Below, piece after piece: positions 18,629 through 26,875 of a DNA stretch of 64,000 nucleotides. Each line of letters starts with the position of its first letter. The stretch's first letter is position 1. This stretch comes from Lysobacteraceae bacterium (GTDB lineage Bacteria > Pseudomonadota > Gammaproteobacteria > Nevskiales > Nevskiaceae): NCBI GenBank assembly GCA_013823855.1, contig PNMW01000045.1, forward strand, positions 1 to 64,000. The letters run 5' to 3'. Position numbers and translations under genes: made by a program. Below the pieces are notes generated by a model. The model saw only the letters and a program-made list of their open reading frames with translations, had not been told where the DNA came from and did not search any database.

Positions 18629-19345
18629 ATGAGTGATGCGCCGATGTTCGCGGCCCTGACGCCGGCGCTGTGGCAGTCGCTGTGGCTGACCGTGCGGCTG
18701 GCGGCGATCTCGACGCTGATCCTGCTGGCCATCGCCGTGCCGCTGGCCGGCTGGCTCGACCGCACGCGGCTGAAGATCGCGCCGTGGATCGAGGCGCTGG
18801 TGACCCTGCCGATCGTGCTGCCGCCGACCGTGATCGGCTTCTACCTGCTGGTCGGCTTCGGCAGCGGCAGCCTGCTCGGCGAGGCCTGGCGCGGCCTGTT
18901 CGGCAGCACGCTGGCGTTCAGCTTCGCCGGTCTCGTCGTCGGCTCGGTGATCTACAGCCTGCCGTTCGCGGTGCAGCCGATCCAGAACGCGATCCGCGAT
19001 GTCGAGGCCGCGCTGATCGAAGCCGGCTGCGCGCTCGGCGCCACGCCGCGGCAGGTGTTCTGGCGGGTGATCGTGCCGGCCGCCCGCAACGGCGTGCTGA
19101 CCGGCGCCGCGCTGAGCTTCGCGCACACGATCGGCGAGTTCGGCGTGGTGCTGATGCTCGGCGGCAACATTCCGGGCACGACGCGCGTCGCGTCGATCGC
19201 GCTGTACGACGAGACCCAGACCCTGCACTACCCGGTCGCCAACAGCTATGCGCTGCTGCTGCTGGCGATCTCGTTCCTGATGCTGCTGCTGATCGGCGCG
19301 CTGCGGCGTGGCGCGCGGCAGCAGGCCCGGCCGAAGCTGCGCTGA
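18629..19345 (+). CDS. modB: Molybdate ABC transporter permease
   Basis: 238 residues with about five to six membrane segments and the ABC-permease EAA-loop IEAGCALGATPRQVFWRVIVPAARNG near residue 131, which would contact the ATPase. LVTLPIVLPPTVIGFYLL near residue 54 is characteristic of ModB. Lies 13 bases after modA. The expected ATPase gene modC does not follow: the next gene is an unrelated Fic protein after a 232-base gap. Confidence 0.88.
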   Translation: MSDAPMFAALTPALWQSLWLTVRLAAISTLILLAIAVPLAGWLDRTRLKIAPWIEALVTLPIVLPPTVIGFYLLVGFGSGSLLGEAWRGLFGSTLAFSFAGLVVGSVIYSLPFAVQPIQNAIRDVEAALIEAGCALGATPRQVFWRVIVPAARNGVLTGAALSFAHTIGEFGVVLMLGGNIPGTTRVASIALYDETQTLHYPVANSYALLLLAISFLMLLLIGALRRGARQQARPKLR

Positions 19346-19403
19346 GACAGGTGCTTGAAGCCGGCGGCGGAACGCCCTTGCCGTTCATCGCCCCCTGGCT
19401 GAT

Positions 19404-19427
19404 GAACAACAAGCGGATTTGTTGTTC
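19404..19427. promoter_or_regulatory. Operator-like dyad 1 upstream of the Fic gene
   Basis: Perfect 9-base arms GAACAACAA and TTGTTGTTC separated by the 6 bases GCGGAT. Same arm-spacer-arm layout as the dyads centred at 19445 and 19515. Confidence 0.6.
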
Positions 19428-19438
19428 GCCTATTCGAT

Positions 19439-19452
19439 ACAAGCCGGCTTGT
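19439..19452. promoter_or_regulatory. Operator-like dyad 2 upstream of the Fic gene
   Basis: ACAA-GCCGGC-TTGT, a perfect 14-base palindrome that keeps the inner ACAA-N6-TTGT core of dyads 1 and 3; the right side continues TGTT. Its centre is 30 bases from dyad 1 and 70 from dyad 3, near whole helical turns. Confidence 0.5.
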
Positions 19453-19504
19453 TGTTAACGATCTGCAGATTCTTGATTACAAACCATCTCGGTCGTCATC
19501 CATG

Positions 19505-19526
19505 AACAACAACGTATTTTGTTGTT
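19505..19526. promoter_or_regulatory. Operator-like dyad 3 upstream of the Fic gene
   Basis: AACAACAA and TTGTTGTT (8-base perfect arms) separated by the 6 bases CGTATT, ending 51 bases before the Fic start codon. A further half site ACAACAA follows at about 19546. Its position is compatible with blocking a promoter for the Fic gene. Confidence 0.6.
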
Positions 19527-19577
19527 TGTATTCTTGAAATTATTGACAACAAAAGCCGCCCACTCGACGATCGCGGC

Positions 19578-20705
19578 ATGAAGCTCGATACCCGCGAGGC
19601 GGTCCGCTATCACCTTGGCCAGTTCCCGCCGCCGACACCCGACCTCGCACGGCTGATGCCGGGACTGCTCGCCGCCACCAGCGCACTGGCCCGCTACGAC
19701 CAGGCGCTGCGCAGCATGCACAACAGCGAGCTGTTCCTGGCACCGCTACGCGGCCAGGAAGCGGTGATTTCCTCGCGCATGGAAGGCACGATCAGCACGC
19801 TGGACGAAATCCTGCAGCTCGAAGCCGAGTTCGGTGACGACGCTGGGGCCAGCAACTCCGGGGGCATCCGATCCGATGCGATGGAGACCGTGCTCTACCG
19901 GCGCGCACTGAACACCGCGCAATCGCGGATCACGCAGGGCCAGCCGCTGTCGGAATCGCTGCTCAAGACGGCCCACCACCAGCTCCTGTCCTGGGGACGC
20001 GGGGCCGACAAGTCGCCGGGGGCCTACAAGCGTGAGCAGAACTACGTCGGCGAACTTGGCAGCGGCCGGGTCAGCTTCATGCCGATTGCGCCCGAACATC
20101 TGGCCGGTGGCATGGAGGCGCTGTTCAGGCTGATCGGCGATGCCGGCATGCCGGTGCTGCTGCGCACCGCGCTGGCCCATGCCGAGTTCGAGGCGCTGCA
20201 TCCCTTCGAGGACGGCAACGGCCGCATCGGCCGGATGCTGATCACGCTGATGCTGTGGAACGGCGGCGCCATCAGCGAGCCGCACTTCTACATCAGCCGC
20301 TACTTCGAGAATCACAAGGACGAGTACATCGAGCGTCTGCGCCGCGTGTCGTCCGATCGCGACTGGGACGGCTGGTGCGCGTTCTTCTTCGACGCCGTCG
20401 AGCAGCAGGCGATCCGCAACCTCGAAGCGGCGCAGGCGATCCGCGCCTTCTACGAGGAGATGAAACCGCGCTTCAGCGCACTGCTGGCCTCGCGCTTCGC
20501 GGTGGCCGCGCTCGACTACCTGTTTTCGCAGCCGGTGTTCAACAACAGCCGCTTCACCCGCGAGGCTGGCATCCCGCCGCAGACGGCGGCTCGCTTCACC
20601 CGCGTGCTGCTTTCCGAAGGACTGCTGCAGACCGTCGTCGAACCTGCAGGCCGCCGCTCCGCGATCTATCGCTTCGAGCCGCTGATGCAGCGGGTGCGCG
20701 TCTGA
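19578..20705 (+). CDS. Fic-family AMP-transferase with N-terminal inhibitory helix and C-terminal winged-helix-like region
   Basis: 375 residues. Order: Fic-N region (about 1-120), Fic core with complete catalytic motif HPFEDGNGRIGR at residues 208-219 (His208), then a C-terminal segment from about 290 that looks like a winged helix (FTREAGIPPQTAARFTRVLLSEGLL). The inhibitory motif (S/T)xxxE(G/N) is present as SSRMEG at 65-70, before the core, so this is a class II Fic enzyme, expected to be autoinhibited by Glu69. Such proteins transfer AMP or another nucleotide to target proteins. The winged helix and three matching dyads upstream suggest that it also regulates its own gene. Target unknown; no antitoxin gene adjacent. 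Confidence 0.9.
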   Translation: MKLDTREAVRYHLGQFPPPTPDLARLMPGLLAATSALARYDQALRSMHNSELFLAPLRGQEAVISSRMEGTISTLDEILQLEAEFGDDAGASNSGGIRSDAMETVLYRRALNTAQSRITQGQPLSESLLKTAHHQLLSWGRGADKSPGAYKREQNYVGELGSGRVSFMPIAPEHLAGGMEALFRLIGDAGMPVLLRTALAHAEFEALHPFEDGNGRIGRMLITLMLWNGGAISEPHFYISRYFENHKDEYIERLRRVSSDRDWDGWCAFFFDAVEQQAIRNLEAAQAIRAFYEEMKPRFSALLASRFAVAALDYLFSQPVFNNSRFTREAGIPPQTAARFTRVLLSEGLLQTVVEPAGRRSAIYRFEPLMQRVRV

Positions 20706-20804
20706 CCCGCAGCCGAAACGCGTCAACCACCGGCTGACGGCAACTGCGCGTGCGGCCACGGCATCCGGCGACGGTGCGGCTGACCGCCGGCTTCGAGTGC
20801 CGCT

Positions 20805-21839
<1,035 letters not shown>

Positions 21840-21952
21840 GGTGGGTGGCTTGGTCTGGGAGTGGAGGGGCTGACAGCGTAGCGGGAAGTGCCACGCGCGC
21901 GGTGGCCAGAAAGCCGGTCGCCTGCTTGCCGAGCCGCCTGCGAGCCGCTACT

Positions 21953-21974
21953 TTGCATCGCAATTGCATTGCAA
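21953..21974. promoter_or_regulatory. Tandem operator before the toxin-antitoxin pair
   Basis: Two head-to-tail 11-base units, TTGCATCGCAA (21953-21963) and TTGCATTGCAA (21964-21974), each a TTGC-N3-GCAA palindrome, end 11 bases before the antitoxin start. Spacing of one DNA turn per unit suits cooperative binding of ribbon-helix-helix dimers, hence autoregulation by the pair. Confidence 0.65.
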
Positions 21975-21985
21975 CGAGGCTGCTC

Positions 21986-22273
21986 ATGAAGTCCGCGACC
22001 CTGCCGCCGCTACGCGTCGACCAAGCCCTGCGGGAATCGGCTGAAGCCGTGCTTCACGATGGCGAATCGCTGTCGGGCTTCGTGCTGGACGCGGTGCGCC
22101 GCAACATCGCGCAGCGGGAAGCGGCGAAGGAGTTCCTGCATCGCGGGCTGATGGCGCGGGATGAAGCCAGGGCCAGCGGCGAGTATGTGACGGCTGCCGA
22201 GATGCTGGCACGGCTCGATGCGACGCTGGCGCGGCAGCACGCCGCAGCCCGAAAGACAGGTTCTTCGGCGTGA
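21986..22273 (+). CDS. Putative antitoxin (YlcI/YnfO- or ParD-like) of a type II pair
   Basis: 95 residues. Short N-terminal strand-like segment PPLRVDQALRESAEAVLHDGESLSGFVLDAVRRNIAQREA is consistent with a ribbon-helix-helix DNA-binding domain (residues 8-50); the charged, helical tail RGLMARDEARASGEYVTAAEMLARLD would bind the toxin. Its TGA overlaps the GTG of the toxin gene (GTGA), the usual coupled order antitoxin then toxin. Family assignment is by pattern and context. Confidence 0.75.
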   Translation: MKSATLPPLRVDQALRESAEAVLHDGESLSGFVLDAVRRNIAQREAAKEFLHRGLMARDEARASGEYVTAAEMLARLDATLARQHAAARKTGSSA

Positions 22274-22569
22274 GTCATCGGCTGCGGCTGACCCGGGCCG
22301 CCGCCGAAGACCTGCAACGTCGGTTCGATTTTCTCGCCGAGCAGGACCTGGCACTGGCCATGCAGGCGCGTGCTGCGATCACGCAGGCCTCCGACTTCCT
22401 GATCACCTTCCCGTTTGCCTGCCGCAAGGCTGATCGAAGCCGACCGTGGCTACGGGAGATGGTGATCAGCTTCGGCCACGCCGGATACGTCGCGCTGTAC
22501 GAAATCGATGACGACGAAACCGTCACGATCCTCGCCGTCCGCCATCAGCGCGAGGACGACCGCTACTGA
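22270..22569 (+). CDS. RelE/ParE-superfamily toxin
   Basis: 99 residues from GTG 22270, overlapping the antitoxin stop. ParE-like layout: N-terminal helices LRLTRAAAEDLQRRFDFLAEQDLALAMQARAAI and the C-terminal strands WLREMVISFGHAGYVALYEIDDDETVTILAVRHQREDDRY, including the conserved Y-x-I/V and final VRHQREDDY block. ParE proteins inhibit gyrase and RelE proteins cleave mRNA on the ribosome; sequence alone does not decide, but the ending favours ParE. Kept in check by the preceding gene product. Confidence 0.8.
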   Translation: MSHRLRLTRAAAEDLQRRFDFLAEQDLALAMQARAAITQASDFLITFPFACRKADRSRPWLREMVISFGHAGYVALYEIDDDETVTILAVRHQREDDRY

Positions 22570-22584
22570 CTTCACGTCAGGGCC

Positions 22585-22610
22585 GTAGGGCGGGTCGCGA
22601 CCTGCCCTAC
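22585..22610. repeat. REP-like palindromic element, copy 2
   Basis: GTAGGGCGGGTCG followed by CGACCTGCCCTAC: 13-base arms with one wobble position, 15 bases after the toxin stop codon. Same core as the element at 11342-11412, so these are two members of one interspersed family in this genome. May act as transcript end or messenger-protecting hairpin. Confidence 0.7.
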
Positions 22611-22628
22611 ATGCCAGACAAAGTCGGG

Positions 22629-22783
22629 CGCTGCTCGCAAGGCACGAAGGCGAGAAAATCTTTCAGCGCGGTGGAGCGGAGAAAATAGAAAGGACGCGGA
22701 AAAGCAAAAGCTTTTCAAAGGATCTTCTGCTTTTGCCGTCCTTTCTTTGCCCTTTCTGTTTCCTTTGCACCTTGCTGCAGCGC
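22629..22783. repeat. Intergenic inverted-repeat element, copy B (degenerate)
   Basis: Outer arms CGCTGCTCGCAAGGCACGAAGG on the left and the approximate complement CCTTTGCACCTTGCTGCAGCG on the right enclose an inner imperfect hairpin (AAAGGACGCGGAAAAGCAAAAG against CTTCTGCTTTTGCCGTCCTTT). It occupies the gap between the convergent toxin gene and trmB and shares the purine-rich left, pyrimidine-rich right architecture of the elements at 3071, 41042 and 55721. Confidence 0.5.
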
Positions 22784-22805
22784 CCCGTCTTTTCGCTTCT
22801 CGCCC

Positions 22806-23543
22806 TCAGACCCGAACGAATTCAAGGTCGGCAACCTCATGCCCCAGCCGCAACCCGCGGTTCTCGAAGCGGGTCAGCGGCCGGTCTTCCGGGCGCGGCA
22901 CGAAGCGGCCGTCCGGGCTCAGGTTCTTGAGCCGCGGCTCGGTCGCGATCACCTCCAGCATGTGTTCGGCGTACGGCGCCCAGTCGGTGGCGAGCCGGAA
23001 GCGGCCGCCGGTCATCAGCGCGTCGGCCACGGTCGCGACGAACGCCGGCTGGATGATCCGGCGCTTGTGGTGACGGGTCTTGTGCCAGGGGTCCGGGAAC
23101 TGGACGACGACCTCGCAGAACGCGGCCTTCGGGGCCGTCGTGCGCAGGAATTCGGCGGCGTCCGAACACATCACGCGGACATTGGCCAGCCCGCGCTTGT
23201 CGACGTCCTGCAGCACCCGGCCGACACCGGGACGATGCACTTCGGCGCCGATGTGGTTGATCTCCGGATGGCGCTCGGCGGCCTGTGCGAGCCGCTCGCC
23301 GTTGCCGAAGCCGACTTCCAGCGACAGCGGTGCCGCGCGGCCGAAGGCGACCGCGAAGTCGATCTCCGGCAGCGGGTGGACATGCTCGCCGTCCGGCATC
23401 GGCCCAAGCCCGTAGCGCGGCCACAGCCGCGCCAGCGCCTGTCCTTGAGCATCGGTGATCCGCCCTTCGCGGCGCACGAAGCTGCGGATCGCGCGGGCAC
23501 GGCGGTCCCCATACGACACGGGGAGTTCGGGCAGGTCCGACAT
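22806..23543 (-). CDS. trmB: tRNA (guanine-N7)-methyltransferase
   Basis: 245 residues. SAM-binding motif LEVGFGNGERLAQAA near residue 74, acidic IGAEVHRPGVGRVL, and the TrmB hallmark QFPDPWHKTRHHKRR near residue 148; C-terminal TRFENRGLRLGHEV is also typical. It methylates G46 in the variable loop of tRNAs. The ATG is 8 bases after the thiG stop, so it is the last gene of a thiS-thiG-trmB string, an order known from other gammaproteobacteria. Confidence 0.96.
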   Translation of the reverse strand: MSDLPELPVSYGDRRARAIRSFVRREGRITDAQGQALARLWPRYGLGPMPDGEHVHPLPEIDFAVAFGRAAPLSLEVGFGNGERLAQAAERHPEINHIGAEVHRPGVGRVLQDVDKRGLANVRVMCSDAAEFLRTTAPKAAFCEVVVQFPDPWHKTRHHKRRIIQPAFVATVADALMTGGRFRLATDWAPYAEHMLEVIATEPRLKNLSPDGRFVPRPEDRPLTRFENRGLRLGHEVADLEFVRV

Positions 23544-23551
23544 GCGCGGCC

Positions 23552-24361
23552 TCAGGCGATGACGCCGGCAATCGGCGACGACGCAGAGGCATAACGGCGC
23601 ATCGGCATCCGGCCGGCCAGCCGCGCCTGGCGGCCGGCGATGATCGCGTGCTTCATCGCGCTCGCCATCAGCACCGGGTTCTGCGCTTCGGCAATCGCGG
23701 TGTTCATCAGTACGCCATCGCAGCCCAGTTCCATCGCGATCGCCGCATCGCTGGCGGTGCCGACACCGGCGTCGACGATGATCGGCACCTTGGCGTTCTC
23801 GACGATGGCGAGGATGTTGTAGCGGTTCTGGATGCCGAGGCCGGAGCCGATCGGTGCGGCCAGCGGCATCACCGCGACGCAGCCGATTTCCTCGAGCCGC
23901 TTGGCCAGCACCGGGTCGTCCGAGCAGTAGACCATCACGTCGAAACCTTCCCTGACCAGCGTCTCGGCGGCGCCCAGCGTGCCGATCACGTCCGGGTACA
24001 GGGTCTTCGGGTCGGCCAGCACTTCGAGCTTGACCAGCGTGCGGCCGTCGAGCAGTTCGCGGGCCAGCCGGCAGGTGCGCACGGCATCCTCGGCCGTGTA
24101 GCAGCCGGCGGTGTTCGGCAGGATCGTGTAGCGGCTGGGCGGCACCACATCGAGCAGGCTCGGCTCGCCGGGGTTCTGGCCGATGTTCACCCTGCGGATC
24201 GCGACGGTGACGATTTCGGCGCCGCTGGCTTCGGTCGCCAGCCGGGTTTCCTCGAGGCTCTTGTACTTGCCGCTGCCGACCAGCAGGCGCGAGGCATAGC
24301 GATGGCCGGCGATCACGAGTGCATCGTCAGCGGTGGACAACAGCGGTTCAGCCTGGGTCAT
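23552..24361 (-). CDS. thiG: Thiazole synthase
   Basis: 269 residues with the ThiG TIM barrel: [10 protein letters not shown] near residue 24, the Schiff-base lysine in LVKLEVLAD near residue 109, [13 protein letters not shown], and [12 protein letters not shown] followed by [10 protein letters not shown]. It forms the thiazole phosphate of thiamin from deoxyxylulose phosphate, dehydroglycine and the ThiS thiocarboxylate. Downstream of thiS by 62 bases with a GC hairpin in between, upstream of trmB by 8 bases. Confidence 0.97.
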   Translation of the reverse strand: MTQAEPLLSTADDALVIAGHRYASRLLVGSGKYKSLEETRLATEASGAEIVTVAIRRVNIGQNPGEPSLLDVVPPSRYTILPNTAGCYTAEDAVRTCRLARELLDGRTLVKLEVLADPKTLYPDVIGTLGAAETLVREGFDVMVYCSDDPVLAKRLEEIGCVAVMPLAAPIGSGLGIQNRYNILAIVENAKVPIIVDAGVGTASDAAIAMELGCDGVLMNTAIAEAQNPVLMASAMKHAIIAGRQARLAGRMPMRRYASASSPIAGVIA

Positions 24362-24388
24362 CTGGAATCTCGATGGGTTGCTGCCAAG

Positions 24389-24409
24389 CCCGCTCCCCTC
24401 GGGAGCGGG
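24389..24409. other. GC-rich hairpin between thiS and thiG
   Basis: CCCGCTCCC, loop CTC, GGGAGCGGG: a perfect 9-base-pair stem without a following T-run. It may lower expression of thiG relative to thiS or stabilise the messenger; it is not a standard terminator. Confidence 0.45.
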
Positions 24410-24423
24410 AACGCCTGCCCGTT

Positions 24424-24624
24424 TCAGCCGCCACCGATCGCGCGGACCACTTCGACGCGGTCACCGGTGGCGACGGCGCGATTCGGCCACTCGCTGCGGC
24501 TGACGATGTCGCCGTTCAGTTCGACCGCGCAGCGCTGCCCTTCGAGCGCCATCCGGCGCAGCAGGTCGGTCACGGAGCAGGGTTCGGGCGCGTCGAACGG
24601 CGCGCCATTGACGATGATCTGCAT
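24424..24624 (-). CDS. thiS: Sulfur-carrier protein ThiS
   Basis: 66 residues from ATG 24624. Ubiquitin-like beta-grasp protein beginning [13 protein letters not shown] and ending in the required Gly-Gly (RAIGGG), the site that is adenylated and converted to thiocarboxylate for ThiG. First gene of thiS-thiG-trmB. No TPP riboswitch consensus is seen in the 122 bases upstream, which contain only the tRNA-Gly gene promoter region on the other strand. Confidence 0.93.
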   Translation of the reverse strand: MQIIVNGAPFDAPEPCSVTDLLRRMALEGQRCAVELNGDIVSRSEWPNRAVATGDRVEVVRAIGGG

Positions 24625-24746
24625 GGCTGCGGAAGCAAGGGTCGGGACGCCGCAGAGTTTACCCGACAGGGGCCGGCGCGATTCCCGCACGCGGCTTGTC
24701 AGGCCGGTCGGGCGCGTGCATTCTTGCAGCCCTGAAACGCGCCCGA

Positions 24747-24820
24747 GCGGGTGTAGTTCAATGGCAGAACTGCAGCTTCCCAAGCTGCTGGCGTGGGTTC
24801 GATTCCCATCACCCGCTCCA
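24747..24820 (+). tRNA. tRNA-Gly (anticodon CCC)
   Basis: 74 bases including the encoded CCA. Acceptor stem GCGGGTG pairs with CACCCGC; anticodon stem GCAGC/GCTGC encloses the 7-base loop TTCCCAA, so the anticodon is CCC (codon GGG); the T-loop GGTTCGATTCCC is canonical. Divergent from thiS. About 80 bases of unremarkable sequence follow before the next gene end. Confidence 0.96.
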
Positions 24821-24900
24821 CGTCCGCCCCGCCATCGGGTCCGGACCGCGCCGGCAGCGCCGGCGCCCCGCAATGCTCTCCCGAACGATTCCTCCGCCGC

Positions 24901-25755
24901 TCAAAGCTCGGCCACCAGCCGGAACACCAGTTCGGCGGCCAGGCTGCCTTCACGCTTCTGGGTGCCGACGCCGAACTGGCTGGAGAAGCGCGGGCTCAGC
25001 CGGGTATGGACCTGCGGCATCACCAGCAGCGAGGCATTGCCGCGTGCGGTGTTCGCGTAATTGGTTTCCAGGCCCAGCGTCCAGCGCGGGGCCATTTCCG
25101 CGAACAGCGTGGCGTTGAGGATGCCGAGCGTGCGGCTGCCCGGGTTGTCGCCGCCGAATTCGCGATTGGCACCGAGCATCGCCAGCGTGCTCCAGCGCGG
25201 CGAAAAGCGGTAACCGGCGAGATACAGCAGCGAGCTGGCGATCGAATGGCTGCTGAGATCGTGGAAGACGATGCTCTGCACGCCGTGGGTGAAGCGGGGT
25301 CGGCGGCCGCCGCCGAAGGTGTACTGCGCCGCCCCCTTCACGGCCGCCAGTTCGCCGTGCGCGATCGGCAGCTCCAGTTCGACCGCAAAGTTGTCGAACA
25401 GGCCGTACTCGATCTCCGGCGCCAGTTCCAGGCTGTCGCGGCGGCCGGTCGGATCGTCAGAACCGCCGATGAAGTCGAACTGCTCGTCGCTGGTCGACAG
25501 CCGCGACAACGGCTTCAAGCCGAGCACGTTGACTTCGAGTTCGCCCTTGCGCACGCCCAGCGGCCGGATCAGGTCGAAGACCATCGGCTCGGGAATGTTC
25601 GGGCCGGGACGGACATCGTGGTCGGCCGGAGCCACCGCAAGGGCCTCGTGCCCGATCGCCAGCGCCGGCGGCGCGGCACCGAGCACCGGCAGCAGCACGG
25701 CCGCCATTGCGCATCGCTGCAGCCGGCGTCGGGCACGGTCAATGAAATCGGTCAT
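24901..25755 (-). CDS. Putative outer-membrane beta-barrel protein of unknown function
   Basis: 284 residues. A positively charged start then a hydrophobic stretch and ALA-type cleavage (AVLLPVLGAAPPALA) indicate a signal peptide. The mature part alternates aromatic and polar residues in short strands (YGLFDNFAVELELPI, PRWTLGLETNYANT, VHTRLSPRFSSQFGVGTQ, AAELVFRLVAEL), which fits a small outer-membrane barrel. I do not recognise a functional motif. Monocistronic, facing the PanE/MFS pair across a 97-base gap. Confidence 0.65.
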   Translation of the reverse strand: MTDFIDRARRRLQRCAMAAVLLPVLGAAPPALAIGHEALAVAPADHDVRPGPNIPEPMVFDLIRPLGVRKGELEVNVLGLKPLSRLSTSDEQFDFIGGSDDPTGRRDSLELAPEIEYGLFDNFAVELELPIAHGELAAVKGAAQYTFGGGRRPRFTHGVQSIVFHDLSSHSIASSLLYLAGYRFSPRWSTLAMLGANREFGGDNPGSRTLGILNATLFAEMAPRWTLGLETNYANTARGNASLLVMPQVHTRLSPRFSSQFGVGTQKREGSLAAELVFRLVAEL

Positions 25756-25852
25756 GCGGCGAAGACTCCGTGGGGCTTGCGGGGAAACCGCAGCGTAGTC
25801 GCCGCGATGTCAGCGTCCGGTCAAGTCGTCGCCGTGCCGCGTTCGGCCGCCA

Positions 25853-26875
25853 CTAGACGCCGGCGCGCAGCGCGCGGTACAGCTCGGCGGCTCGCCAGTC
25901 GCGACGACCGCCGGCTTCGGCCTGCCGGATCAGCTGCACCAGCCGGGCATTGACCGGCGCCTGGCGGCCGAGTGTTGCCGCCAGCGCGACCACTTCGCCG
26001 TTGATGTGGTCGACTTCGGTGCGCCGCCCGGCTTCGAGGTCCTCCCAGGTCGACGAACGCGCCAGCGGATCGATCGCGACCATCTGCCGGGCCAGCCGGC
26101 GGAACAGGACGTCCGGGAGGCGCAGCAGCGTCGGCAGCCATTGCGGACGGACCCGGGTCAGCTGCGCCAGCGGGATGCCGGCGGCGGCCAGCAGCGCCAG
26201 CGCCTCGGCCTGGGCCGCCGCCAGGCAGCGCCGGAAATCGCGCTGCGCCAGTTCCTCGCGCAGCGGCAGGCCGCTCAGCGCATTGATCGCATTGTTCAGA
26301 TTGAGCAGCAGCTTCGACCACTGCACGGTGCGGATATCGGCATGCACGGCCAGCGGCAGGCCGGCGCGGGCGAAGACGCCGAGCAGGGTCGCAGTGGCCG
26401 GCCGGTCCTCGATCGCCAGCTGACCGCCGGAGCCGTGGTGAAACTGGCCCTCGCCACGGGCCAGCACGTTGAACGGCACCATGCCGGCCAGCACCGGGTG
26501 ATCGCCGAGCCGGGCGCGCAGCGGATCGGCATTGCGCAGGCCGTTCTGCAGGCTGACCACGATCGCGCCCGGCTTGAGCACCGCAGCCAGTTCGCGGGCG
26601 GCGACCTCGGTAGCGTCGGACTTGACGGTGACCAGCACGATGTCGGCGTCCGCGGCGATCGCCGGATCGACCGCATAGCGCAGCTGCTCCGGCGCAACGT
26701 GGTGCCTTGCACCGTCCAGATCGGTGCAGCACAGGCCGTGCGCGAGCACGACGTCGCGCTGGCGCGGCCGACCGACGAAGCTGACCCGGCTGCCGGTGGC
26801 CAGCAGACGGCCGCCGAGATAGCAGCCGACGCTGCCGGCGCCGTAGACGCAGATTTCCGGTTCCGGGTGATTCAT
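25853..26875 (-). CDS. 2-dehydropantoate 2-reductase-like protein (ApbA/PanE family)
   Basis: 340 residues from ATG 26875. N-terminal NAD(P)-binding motif CVYGAGSVGCYLGGRL (residues 9-24); conserved SLQNGLRN near residue 107; catalytic-type lysine in VQWSKLLLNLNNAINALSG near residue 189; C-terminal region RRTEVDHINGEVV typical of PanE. It would reduce ketopantoate to pantoate for coenzyme A, but the pairing with an MFS carrier (start overlaps the carrier stop as ATGA) hints at a paralogue for another 2-keto acid. The true panE could be elsewhere. Confidence 0.82.
   Translation of the reverse strand: MNHPEPEICVYGAGSVGCYLGGRLLATGSRVSFVGRPRQRDVVLAHGLCCTDLDGARHHVAPEQLRYAVDPAIAADADIVLVTVKSDATEVAARELAAVLKPGAIVVSLQNGLRNADPLRARLGDHPVLAGMVPFNVLARGEGQFHHGSGGQLAIEDRPATATLLGVFARAGLPLAVHADIRTVQWSKLLLNLNNAINALSGLPLREELAQRDFRRCLAAAQAEALALLAAAGIPLAQLTRVRPQWLPTLLRLPDVLFRRLARQMVAIDPLARSSTWEDLEAGRRTEVDHINGEVVALAATLGRQAPVNARLVQLIRQAEAGGRRDWRAAELYRALRAGV

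Noticed and set aside
19346..19577. A remnant modC in the gap after modB
   Set aside because: No Walker A or ABC signature can be found in any frame of the 232 bases; the gap is dominated by the dyads.
24625..24746. TPP riboswitch upstream of thiS
   Set aside because: The conserved CTGAGA and the thi-box second half are not present on the minus strand.
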